Below, piece by piece: positions 1 through 38,715 of a stretch of 64,000 bases of DNA. Origin of the DNA: Apostichopus japonicus. Taxonomy: Eukaryota > Echinodermata > Holothuroidea > Aspidochirotida > Stichopodidae. Within the stretch, counting starts at the first letter, position 1. Each line of letters begins with the position of its first letter. The notes beneath the pieces are model-generated. The model was not told the origin of the DNA. It did no database searches and saw only the letters and a program-made list of their open reading frames with translations. The stretch is from contig NC_092573.1 in the NCBI RefSeq assembly GCF_037975245.1, forward strand, positions 2,914,501-2,978,500. Direction: 5' to 3'. A program made the position numbers and the translations under genes.

Positions 1-270
1 TAACTAATTAATAAGTTACAGTAAAATTTGTAACATTAGTCCTACTTTCTGCATAATAAAAATATATAGGGGATTCATTCAAAGATGTCACAATGATTTT
101 GTAAACAGTCAGTAGTGGTACATTAAGTGAAAGTGAAGTCATATATGTTAAATTCAAGAGCATGGCATGAAAGTTTCAAGAAGTATCATTAGAACTTGGT
201 TCACATATGTTTTTGAAAAACCATCTGCAATAACAAAATACTATTTTTATATATATTCATATATTTTCAG

Positions 271-7691
<7,421 letters not shown>

Positions 7692-9620
7692 CATCCATAT
7701 CTTAAGACAAAAGAACATTGAAAGAGTGTTAACAGACATGTCTGTAGTAAATTATTTCATTATAGGTCATCAGTAATTCGCCTCAAACTATATAAGAGGC
7801 AGGCTAAGAATAATTTATGGGAGTGTTTTGACTCTCCCAATTATTCCCAGACATTGAGGAGTGTTCAACAAAACAAAGTAAACGTCTTGGTGAGGAAGAA
7901 CACCGTTAAACTGGTGGTAAACTTGACTGTTTAACTTTGAGAATGAGTGACCATTATTTGAATTTTCCAGCATATTTTTAGGGCAAATAATAATGACCTT
8001 TGACGTCTTGTTTGGACAATAGCTACAAACCATGTTCGCAGCAGGATGTTGATTGAGAATTAAGAGTGGTCTGGAGGGGTGGTTATCTGTGATCTGGAGG
8101 GTTGTTTATCTGTCGTCTGGAGGGGTGGTTATCTGCACTGATTATTTGTAAATAATGTAAGCAGTTGTTTCTGGGTTGGATGTAAATGCGAGCTGTCACT
8201 TTCTCAAATGGCAGAACATACTTGAATGACTACTGTACACTGAAATCAGATTAAAGTCTGATGGAACGAAACCCAATGTTTTATAATTTTGTTGGCATTC
8301 TCCGCCTTTGGAAATGGTGATGATTAGTATAAAATAATGTATGCAATTGTGTGTAGATTTGAGAAAACATGTAAGCTGTGACTTTCTCAAATTGTATCAT
8401 AGGAGGCAAGGATCATGATTAGTTTTGTATCATTCATTCAGCCACAAATGTTTGTGTTTTTGATGATAACAATGTTTTATTTTATTACGTCAGTCGATGC
8501 TGTTATATTTAGTAATCCCACTACAATAAACACTTAAAACACACACCGACATACTCACACACACAAAAGCAATAAAAAGAAGAGAAATTTATGTAAACAA
8601 ACCATCCTTTAACAAGTTATGACGTCATAAGAATGTGACGTAAAATAAAAAATATGAATATTCAGTGTTTGTGTACTAAAAAAGGATGTGGTGGAATTGT
8701 ATTTGCATCGCGAGCGCTAGGTTCATTAAACGCTAATACACGAGATAGGTTGATGATCGATGGACTCTAACCATGCAGGCATTATTCAGTCTGATGATGA
8801 ATTAAGCAAAACATCTCGATTTTTAGACTGCTCCGCCGAAAAACCGTTCTTTTTTTAGCGACAAATATATACGCTCGCTTAGGTTCGTTACTAACAAAAT
8901 ATCAGTTTACATCTTTTACATGGCCTTGAATTGATTAATATTCATAAGAAAAACAGAATTAACGTTTTATGACCACGTTTACTACAGGGAGTTGAAAGAA
9001 AAAAGTTCATTCCTCGACTTTTTCGATCCTGAAATCAAGTAGTTAATTTTAGAACTGCATTTTATGAGAGTCGTGGCAGAAATTCTCAGCCAAACAAATA
9101 ACAGAATAATCGTCATATTTGTTAAAGTAATTTCTAGGTGATTACTCTTTTCGCGGTATCATCCTATAGATTTCGTGCTGAATCAAATATCAGGCTGATC
9201 AGAGAAAACAAGTCATATCCGCCTACGCTAGCGTTGCTTAATTCAGCGAACATTGGAAAGAGGAAATAAGAAGATGACGAAAACGGGTGTTTGCTTAAAA
9301 CCGTTTTAATTCGAAACCAAGAGGGAAGATTGACCATATAGACATGCCAAGGAAACCGATCACCGGCCAACTCTGGTTTATCAGTTAATGGTATTATGCA
9401 TTCTAAGTATATACATTGATCTTGTAGGAACGTGTATCAAAATAATGGTGATAAGGATATGTTTTAGTGAGGAGGGAATGGTCGTTGGGTGGGTGGGGGG
9501 GGGGGTGGTCCATTGGCCACGATTGGTACCTGACCGTTACAACAACAAAAACCCATGAACCTCGATCAAAAATCCTCTACGGGCTCCTATCCCCTTGCCC
9601 CTTTCCATTTGATCTGAACG
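7692..9620. other. JMJD7 3' region and intergenic DNA
   Basis: Possible poly(A) signals AATAAA lie at 8525-8530 and 8571-8576 downstream of the JMJD7 stop. Three copies of a roughly 29-bp unit built on GGTCTGGAGGGGTGGTTATCTG lie at about 8068-8135. A palindromic CRE-like site (TTATGACGTCATAA) is at 8617-8630. I see no gene. Confidence 0.5.
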
Positions 9621-10266
9621 CAGTGGCGGACTGGCCACACGGGCATTTGGGCAATGCCCGGTGGGCCGGTGGCGCGATGGGCCGGTGGGCTGGGGAGCCT
9701 GGTAAAAATGACAGCTTATTTTCACAGTAGTTAATAGAATACAGACGGGCTGTGTAGAAATATATTTTTAACTGTGGGAATCAGCTCATGACATCCCTAT
9801 GTTAGTTAGTCTGTAAGTTCGTAACAAAAGAACGTGCTATTGGCAACCCGTCCGAGTTAATATTTTTACGACAAGATATACCAGTACGGTGACCAATGCA
9901 TTCTGACATATACATAGCATTGGCAGAGAATACATATTTTATTAATCTGCACCTCGTTCTCCAGAAAACGAAGGAAAAAAATAAAATCTTATTAGATTAT
10001 TTGGATATCACTCACTAGCAAGTCCTGAAAGATTACTAGTATGAATAAAACTGACCCACATACAGTAGGGTGTTTGGTTATCAAATTAGACTAATGTTAG
10101 TTATTATTTTGGGGCCTTTTATAATGGATTATTGTAACCTACATAATTGAGAAATATAGCACCATTTTGTATCTAGGCGATCACTATGTAAGTAACATAT
10201 CAATCAATAATGGTCCGGTCTAGGTGAAAAATGCCCGGGCCGGTTTTAAGACCCAGTCCGCCCCTG
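9621..10266 (+). mobile_element. hAT-like non-autonomous transposon with 8-bp TSD
   Basis: The 646-bp element starts CAGTGGCGGACTGG and ends CCCAGTCCGCCCCTG, so its ends are inverted copies. The exact 8-bp duplication TCTGAACG lies on both sides (9613-9620 and 10267-10274). The left end carries GGGCCGG-type runs, and no transposase frame is visible inside. Confidence 0.85.
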
Positions 10267-10674
10267 TCTGAACGTCATAGACAAACAAAGATGAAGACTT
10301 TCGCGGTGTCAAATCGGTGTCCTACCCCCCCCCCCCCAAGTGGAAAATGTTCCCTTCCCCTTGTAACGGTCTGTAAATCCTGTTAAATTCATAGTGAGGA
10401 AAGTACATGATGAAATACATTTACTATGTTTGGAACTTGTATAGGATCTACCTTTGATATATAGATATAGCTAAACATTTTCGCTTCACTTTAAGATTTA
10501 AAATTTCGTGCCCACCTGGTGAAGGTGATTCCCCAATATGAACCTACCTTAACAAAAGATGACTGCGCATGTCCCACAATTACAAGGCCACAAGAAGCTC
10601 ATGACACACCAGATACTATATATAATGCAACGTTGTATGAGAAACGAAAGTTAGAAATAAGGACCACCGTAGTA

Positions 10675-10687
10675 GGTATATATATAT

Positions 10688-10784
<97 letters not shown>

Positions 10785-10830
10785 ATAGACCTATATATAC
10801 AATATATATAATATATATACAATATATTAT
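10675..10830. repeat. (TA)n microsatellite
   Basis: An almost pure TA dinucleotide tract with a few interruptions. It yields spurious Tyr-Ile open frames. A shorter TA/GATA tract follows at about 10953-11015. Confidence 0.95.
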
Positions 10831-11870
10831 AACGAAAATCCACGTTTACTCCAGAAGAAAATATTAATAGCGGAAACCAGAGAAATAAGATATGACTCAT
10901 AATTGACAAATAAGGAGTAATGATTTAGAAAATATAATGGAATTTTCGGTTATATATATATATATATATATATATCTACGTATATATCTAAAGATATATA
11001 GATAGATAGATATATGCCCTAAGCTTTCGACAGCTTTGCTCTTTTGCGATAATATAAAATGAAAATTTACCCACGTATAGCACTCTTCAAGAATGTTTGT
11101 TGAAATATGCTTTTAGTAACGCTACATGATAATTCTGCATATTCCGCCTGCAGAAGAAGTAATTACCTCTGCTAGGTTTTGAGCAATGTTTCCTCCGTGT
11201 TAATTTCCTGTGTTTTTGTTTTTGCAGAGTGCTTTATGTCAATACGAAAGTATAAAAAACAAAATCGATACCTCAAAGATGATGGAATCTTTTAATATGA
11301 CGAAAAAGAAAGGGACTGGATGACTAGGCTTCTGTAAAGAAGAACAGAAAAGAAAGACAAAAAAACAAAAACAAGAGGTCGTCGTCGTAAGTTGAAAAGC
11401 CAGAAAGGCGACTATAATAATAATAATAATTACAAAGACTTATGATGTGCTCGTTTCCACTCAGAAAAGGGCTCCCAAGGGTCATAAGCGTGGGTAGGAT
11501 AGCAAGTTGTAATGCAACACGGTGAACTTATCACGTCTATATGCATGCAAAAAGATGTAAAATGAAGAAGGTTCCATAAAAATTTAAATCAACTATTTTT
11601 CACGCTTGGCTTATGAGAAATATACAATGTAAAATTGTATGCGTCAGTCGAAACATGCTTGCTAGTTTGAAAGTATACATGTTGTAAAAACATGTTATCT
11701 GATTAGGATGCGGCAACTTAGATGTTGGATAGGCGATTTCAAACATCTTTTACTTTAACTAGAAAAAAAGCTGAGTTTAACAATATACTTTGATTTACAT
11801 GTGTGTCTTGTTCTCTGGTTACTATTTTTGGTTCCTTGCTTTAGCAAAAGGAACCTATGCAGTCAGGTTG

Positions 11871-11923
11871 GCGTGTGTGTGTATGTATGTATGTATGTAT
11901 GTGTGTATGTGTGTGTGTGTGTC
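11871..11923 (+). repeat. TG/ATGT microsatellite
   Basis: Tandem GTGT and ATGT units sit at the left border of the long satellite-like array that begins shortly after. Confidence 0.9.
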
Positions 11924-11999
11924 TGTGACACTTGCTTGGGTACGCTCTATCTCAATAAGGGAATGTTGGATTGAGGCCAAACTTGGACTATAGATCCGC

Positions 12000-14350
12000 C
12001 ATATGGAGAAGGTGTGCCCTATTGTTTTTGGTGCCCACAAAGGTCACCAAAGGTCAGTTATGGTTCAAAAACCGAAAATATTAAAACTGCAATAACTCCC
12101 AGTGCCAATGTGCGACAAGATTAATATTTTGGGACAAGTTGTGAACTGGTTAGGGGAGCATTTTCAAACTTAACGGTCATGTGATCCGAGGTCACCAAAG
12201 GTCAATTAATGATAAAAAACTAGTATTTTTGCAATAACTTGAGAACGAAATGTCTGTTAGGGTTGGGAGTTGCCTCAATGTAATCCAATTGTCGACCCGC
12301 ATCTGGGTGACCCTTGACCTCAATTTGACCTCTGGTGACCTTTTCGTGTTTTTGGGATTTTTACAGTTTCGATGCTATTTTCAGATGTCAAAGGTACCTT
12401 CTGATCATAAATGTCAATAGGTTGACCCCGTGTGACCTTTATGTGCGAAGTTATATGGGGTCAAAGTTTTTCGGTCGGAGTTAGGATGGTTGTACAGACT
12501 TTTCGTTTTGTTTTTTGGAATCAGGAGATTAAACTACATCTGAAACCAAGGTCAAAAGGTCAAAGGTCACATTAGAAAAAATGTGCTTATTTTGGGAGGA
12601 AACGAGCAAAAAAGAAAATGTTTGGTTTTGATGCTAGATTTGGATATCAAAGGTACCTTCCGATCAAAAATGTCAATTGGTTGAGACCCGTGTGACCTTC
12701 GTGTGCGAAGTTATACGAGGTCAAAGTTATTTTTCAGACATTTAATGCAACAACTCCCAGTTCCAAGGTGTGACATGGTTGATATTTTTGGACAAGTTGC
12801 AAATGGTATAGGGGAATATTTTCAAACTTAACGGTCATGTGATCCGAGGTCACCAAAGGTCAATTAATGTTAAAAACCTAGTATTTTGGGGGTAGAAAAT
12901 GGGCAAAGAAAAAAATGTTTGAATTTTTATACTTTGATGCTCTAATTTATGTCTCATCAATCAAAAATGTCAATAAGTTGACCCAAGGTGACCTTTGTAG
13001 GTTAAGTTATATGAGGTCAAAGTTAATTTTCAGACATTTAGTGTAATAACTCCCAGTGCCAAGGTGTTACACAGTTGATATTTTGAGACAAGTTGCAAAT
13101 GGTATAGGGGAATATTTTCAAACTTAACGGTCATGTGATCCGAGGTCACCAAAGGTTAATTAATGATAAAAAACTAGTATTTTTGCAATAACTTGAGAAC
13201 AAATTGTCCGTTAGGGTTGGGAGTTGCTTCAATGTAATCCAATTGTCGACCCGCATCTGGGTGACCCTTGACCTCAATTTGACCTCTGGTGACCTTTTTA
13301 GTGTTTTGTGGATTTTTACAGTTTCGATGCTATTTTCAGATGTTAAAGGTAACTTCTGATCATAAATGTCAATGGGTTGACCCCCGTGTGACCTTCGTGT
13401 GCGAAGTTATATGAGGTCAAAGTTAATTTTCAGACATTTAATGCAATAACTCCCAGTTCCAAGGTGTGACAAGGTTGATATTTTTGGAGTAGATGCAAAT
13501 GGTATAGGGGAATATTTTCAAACTTAACGGTTATGTGATACAAGGTCACCAAAGGTCAATTAATGATAAAAAACTAGTATTTTTGCGATAACTTGAGAAC
13601 AAATTGTCCGTTAGAGTTGGGAGTTGCTTCAATGAAGTCCAATTGTCGACCCGCATCTGGGTGACCCTTGACCTCAATTTGACCTCTGGTGACCTTTTCG
13701 TGTTTTGTGGATTTTTTACAGTTTCGATGCTATTTTCAGATGTCAAAGGTACCTTCTGATCATAAATGTCAATAGGTTGACCCCTGTGTGACCTTCGTGT
13801 GCGAAGTTATTTGAGGTCAAAGTTAATTTTCACACATTTAATGCAATAACTCCCAGTGCCAAGGTGTGACAAGGTTGATTTTTTTGGACAAGTTGCAAAT
13901 GGTATAGGGGAATATTTTCAAACTTAACGGTCATGTGATCCAAGGTCACCAAAGGTCAGCCAATGTTAAAAAAGTAGTATTATGGGGGGAGAAAATGGGC
14001 AAAGAAAAAATGTTTGAATTTTTACAGTCATGCTCTATTTAGGTCTCACCGATCAAAAATGTCAATTGGTTGACCTCCGGGTGACCTTTGTGTGAAGTTA
14101 CATACAAGTTCAAAAGTTCATTTTTTGACATTTAATGCAATGAAATCTCAATGCCAAGGTGTGACATGGTTGATATTTTGGGACAAGTTGTGAATGGGGT
14201 GGTGGAACATTTTGAAACTTCAAGGTCATGTCATCTGAGGCACCATTGTTATCATATCTGTTGACACGCTTGTAGGTCTCTTATATTTCTTACATTGTCG
14301 ACGCCATATTTAGATCTCAAAAGTGCCTTTTGATAAAAAATCAGATCACA
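12000..14350. repeat. Satellite-like tandem array, 400-bp monomer, rich in AGGTCA half-sites
   Basis: The anchor AACTTAACGG recurs at 12167, 12825, 13121, 13521 and 13921, so two adjacent monomers are exactly 400 bp, with 296- and 658-bp variants. A diverged copy follows near 14211. Units share CAATAACTCCCAGTGCCAAG and AGTTGCAAATGGTATAGGGG blocks. Direct repeats of AGGTCA, or its complement TGACCT, recur in each unit. The array starts after a GAACCTATGCAGTCAGG-type leader near 11850. No coding frame persists. Confidence 0.85.
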
Positions 14351-16190
14351 TTTTGTGATCACAAAAGTGTTGGCTATAGTGTTGGTTACTTTATGGGAAC
14401 ATGTAGGACAATTACTTGGGCTATTTCAGCCCAATCTTGCTTGATAATATGATGTGTATTGTCTTATACCCCAAGCAAGGAACCACAGTGCCCTTAGGCT
14501 CTTGTTTAAATTTATTTATCTCCCTTCTTCTTAAGATGCATGATGACTTCGAGCGACTTATACTGATAAAATTATGTACACGGAAAAACAACCCTCATAT
14601 AGGTCAACAGCTCAAATCAATCACGCTAATCTCAAATTTTAGTACTGATCCGGTCATATCGTATTTTACATTTCGCATACCAACACGATCAAATTCAGAT
14701 TCAAACATCTGGTTGAGGAAAATGACTCTTGTACAAGTAACTTATAGGCTATATTACATCTATTGTAATACCATATAACTATTTTAATTATTTTAATACT
14801 TTATTATGCACAAATAACTTCGACTGTCATCTGCAAGATCATTTTTAACCCGTAAGACTTATATTCGGTATATGAATTATATAAACATGTTTATTACTAT
14901 GGTTAACATCGATGGAGGGTATGAGGCACCTTACAATTTCGTTCGGTTTGTCTAATGAGGCGCGACTTCACACAAATCACACACATGCATGCAGTAGTCC
15001 TATAACGCGACAGTTACCGTCCAGTGGAGATTATATTCATTCACTACCGTTGCTTGTCAGCCCTGCATGTATGGGACAGAGTCACTATCGCATCTATAGG
15101 TGTGTCGAGAGAGTCAAAAATATGCAATTGCTTCTCATCGTCTATTTAATTATTCACGGAGCCTCGTCACCAATGTGAACAGGCGCCTCGCTGTGTGTCA
15201 TTGGATATGTGCTACTGGGCTTTACGCCAGGGCAGCATTATATCAAACAATATTTGTTTGTTAATCTGACAGTAAAACGCGTTAGCATAATTATATGGAG
15301 ATGCTGCTGCCGCCGTGTGATATTATTTTGGTTTGCTAACTCCGTTCATATCTACATCATATAGTTATCTCGTCTCTGTATATACCTACCATCATATCTA
15401 CCATATACTGTCCGTCGCCTGAGTAGGCTTGTATATATGCTATGTACTCTGCTGTGCCGTGAATTGTTTTATCAGAATGTAATACCTGTGAAAGACGGAT
15501 TTATATTTGGCTCATACGAGAATATGTTTTGAAAAGACAGTGGATTTCGCTGTGACCTTGGAATACTGCTTCAAGAGGAATATTACTGGTAATTTAATAA
15601 CGTATCGAGGAAAACCGAAATTGTATAATCACTGCAATAGGTTCAACGCATCTATATAGCAGACAATCAAAATATATCTTTCTGATACAGTTTTGTTCTC
15701 GCGATGGATCGATTACAGTAAACCTTTATTTGCATAAATATATGAATTGGCTATGTAAGTGTTTAAGGAAATAACCTTCATTACTCAAGAGATTTGTAAT
15801 CTTTGTGAGTAAACTAACTCTTCTATATAGTGTCGTGGATATACTCGTTCAAGTTGTCGCCTTGTGTCAAGCTGTTTATCTATATATATGCATTATATAC
15901 CAACTGACAATTTACCTACAGCCTGCAGATGATAAACAAACTAATGTACTGTCAAATATAACAATATGAATAATGCAGCGTATCTGAACTTTAATGTGTC
16001 CTGTCGATATTCAGAATTTCCAACATTTTTAAGTGGCCGTGACTTCATGTTTAAATTCCAACTCATCCAGGTGCGATAAAGTCTTTACCATTAGTTTATA
16101 GCTCATAGACAGTGTCACACACCTACAGTAACGGACCTGCACCACACATCCTCACAGTGACGTCATATTCCCCCGAGCCTGCGCCATCGT
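14351..16190. other. Intergenic, upstream of the alpha-arrestin gene
   Basis: AT-rich sequence with no convincing ORF, repeat or RNA gene. Confidence 0.5.
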
Positions 16191-16317
16191 ATCATGTGAC
16201 CTAAGGTCAATTAAAACGAGACATAATTTGCAGTTGACCAAATCAAATTAACGATTTCGTTTAGCTGACAGCACATCGGGACACTTGTGTATTTCTTCTT
16301 CACAAGGGAGCTATAAA
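16158..16317 (+). promoter_or_regulatory. Candidate promoter of the alpha-arrestin gene
   Basis: A full CRE (TGACGTCA, 16158-16165) is followed by an everted pair of nuclear-receptor half-sites, TGACCT-A-AGGTCA (16197-16209), and a TATA-like box TATAAAT at 16312. The ATG is at 16414. Site matches are exact to consensus, but use in vivo is inference. Confidence 0.45.
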
Positions 16318-16413
16318 TCTTATATTAAAAGACACTTAGATCTTCCGCTGACTCGACAGTGTGTAGTGTTGTATCGTCTGGTTACATCAGTCTATTAATC
16401 AGAGGATACTAAG

Positions 16414-35677
<19,264 letters not shown>

Positions 35678-37099
35678 AAGTTGTGACGTAATTACTTGGT
35701 AACCAAGCAGTATAGTATTATCAAGCTCAGGTTCATGGATAGGTCATACTATACTGCAGGATGTGACATTAAAATGGTGGCGCTGTACTGATATTGTGAA
35801 TTTTATATAAATGTTTCACTAGTACGAGATTTTTTTAAACTTCCTGAGACTGGGCTACTTCTTACGTTCACATTCGAATTACCTCCACCAGAGATAACAA
35901 ATCAGAAGTAGTTAATTATACGAAATGTCATGATCTTAAGTGCGCATGCTCAAATAAGATCTTGAGAATTATAATAGTAATCAACTAAAGAGATTCGAGG
36001 CTGAACAAATCTCCTCTAAATCTGGAAAAATGAAGAAAGGATCGAGTCCAGTGGGGAGGGGAGTGGGAGGGGTAAGGTGATATAAGTTGAAAAGACACTT
36101 TTCCTTCTACGGTATGAATTTTTCAGCTGAGGCATTTGAAACTAAGTGAGACAGCCTGTGCATGTCTCATTCATATGGATTGGTATACAAGAAAGAAACA
36201 AAGGTCCCATCCAATAGTGTTACTTTATACCATGTGCATTACTTGAATATCTGTATGTTTGATGAGATTTTCAAGGAGATGGTGCAGGGGCAGTGTATAC
36301 TCTTCTTTATTTGTTGACCCACATGGTTTACTTAAATACCATGGTAAATCCTTATTTTGGACTCAATGAGATGAATTTGTACTTTATAGTCGTTTGCAAT
36401 ATTTAAACTTTTGGTATAGTTAAAGAATTTATATTATCTTGAGATTGTTGTGTCATTGTGAATTTCTCTTCTTGTAGATTGGGTGGTAATTTTCTTTTGA
36501 TTTTCTGAGAAAATCATCCAATATTCATATATAATTCGTTACCCCCCCCCCCCCCCTCTCCCCCAATTTACCTTCAAATCTACGATTAGTTGATTATCCT
36601 TATTCCTATAGATCATAATGTAATATTCCGTGTTTGCTGGTATTATCGTTATTAACGGTTGAATAGGTTAAACTCTACGCATCGGCTATACGATATCACA
36701 TCTTTGTGATATGCCACAGACCTATCACCAACAAATGTTTAACGTGTCTGTGCAAGTATTTTCAAGTTTTAGTTAATCAGGACAAGTTTTTTGGGTACGC
36801 GAAAACTCATTGTTCTATGTTGGTATGCATTTAATTGGTATTGTGTTACAGATTTGTCTGGGTGACAAAATTGGTCAGAAATGGAATACAATTGTTGGTC
36901 CATTATATCGCTATTTTTTTCTTGGGGAAGGGGGGGGGGGGCTGGCGGTGAATAATGAGCTGTTTACGTTTGGTAAAATATACTATCGCTGATAAAAATG
37001 AAAACGTCTCCTTATAATAATTATTTGATTTCAAAGACATATGTCATGTTTTACAAAAATCGATTTCTCGAAATTCTATGAGACAACCTTGACTATCCA
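35678..37099. other. 3' region of the alpha-arrestin gene and intergenic DNA
   Basis: A C-run lies near 36541 and a G-run near 36930. No clear AATAAA is found soon after the stop, and I see no gene. Confidence 0.5.
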
Positions 37100-38715
37100 A
37101 TCATCATAGATTTCTGATGAATGACCAACCATCTTTGGGCACTAACTACTAGTTGCCTTTTTGTACCCGATTACCGATGACGCCATCATATTGATCATCC
37201 AGCACGACTCACGTGACTAGGAATTGCACGGGATTACTTTTTATACTCTCGTAAGGAAACTATTGAATCAATTTAGGCAGTTCGAGGCAATTTTAAGTAG
37301 AGTTCTTCTGATCCTCTGCTCAAGATCAGTAGCTAACGAAGGCTAAGATATATTTTTAAGTTGGCAACAGATTTGGATTAGCGCCTACACTTAGCTAAAT
37401 TTGGTGGGGGGTTTTCAAACTTGATCTAAGATAAATAATTTATAAATTTCGATTGTGAGAAATCTAGGTGTGACGAACGGTATTTACTTCTAGAACATAA
37501 AAATTTAATAAGCTAATGGTTTAGTTGATCTCTTTATCACCCCTAATCTCCGTGATCCAAGTGTTCCTCGGTTTTATGTTACTTCAACAAGACATAAATC
37601 TAAACTAGTGCACGGGAAGCAATCAAAAAGGGAACATCGAAAAAGCTGGTTGTTGTTGTTTCTTATTTATGTTAAAATCAGTTTTTGGAAAACTTGATTA
37701 AAATGTTAATCCAGTGTTTTCTAAATTCTAGTAACTCCATCAACATATGTTCTTCTTTTTTAACTTCATCTTAACGTAGATGACATTAAACACCATCGGT
37801 TCTTGACAAATTTGCAATGCCTAGTAAACATACTATATGAGGCTAGTAATGGCTCGTTTGTATTGTATCTGAAATACTGACCTAGGGAAATACTGACCTA
37901 GGAAAATACTGACCTAGGAAAAAATACTGACCTAGGGAAATACTGACCTAGGGGTCCGTAGGTTAGACTAAATAAATCCAGCCGCTTTAATGTAAGAGGA
38001 TATGACGTTTAATGTGTCAACTCTCAAAACTTTAAAGTGCTAAAGAAATATAACCAGGACTGTTAAAAGTTATTATTTAACGTTCTACAAACATATCAAA
38101 ATTACTATTGTGCCAATAGTCAACCGTTTATTGTGTCTAATTACCCATTACGCCATCAGGATGTTATTTAGCTTGACTCACGTGACTGAAACTTGCATAC
38201 TGGATTTTTTTATAATCAGTACAGCGGCGAATATTGTTGCTCTGTTCATGGTCAATTGCTAACGACTTCTAAATATATGTCGTTGGTTGGATATAGATTT
38301 TGCTTAGCGCCCTCACTATGGAGAATTCGGTCATACGTTTCAACCTTCAGTTCACTCTAAGATCACAATTTTAAAAATGTCTTATCCTGTTATCAATGAA
38401 ATCTATAAGTAAAACGAATATTGAGAAGAACTTCTTGGGGGTAATGAATTAAATTACCATATTTATTTATTTGATAGTTTTGTTTGTATCTTACCTAATA
38501 TATGTGGTGAAGTGCAACCGTTTCTCTATGCCAAGTTATACATCACTATAAAAAAAGGGGGGGGGGGGTTGGATGATCGGGTGAACTGGTGCACGGGAGG
38601 CACTCAAAAAGGGAACCGTGGAAAAGAAGCGTTTTCTTTTATTCTTGTAAGTATCTCAAAGAACTTTTGGAAGATTGTGGCAGAAAACTCACAGAAGCTC
38701 ACCGTATAATATTTA
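37100..38715 (+). repeat. Diverged direct duplication of about 620 bp, spaced about 1 kb
   Basis: Segments 37100-37720 and 38095-38715 share, in order, ATTACC...ACGCCATCA, GACTCACGTGACT, GCTAACGA, TTAGCGCC and a GTGCACGGGA(A/G)GCA block followed by TCAAAAAGGGAAC. The function is unknown, and no ORF is conserved between the copies. Confidence 0.6.
37870..37952 (+). repeat. Five tandem copies of AAATACTGACCTAGG
   Basis: A 16-18-bp unit with variable A spacer, each carrying the palindrome CCTAGG. It sits between the two halves of the larger duplication. Confidence 0.9.
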
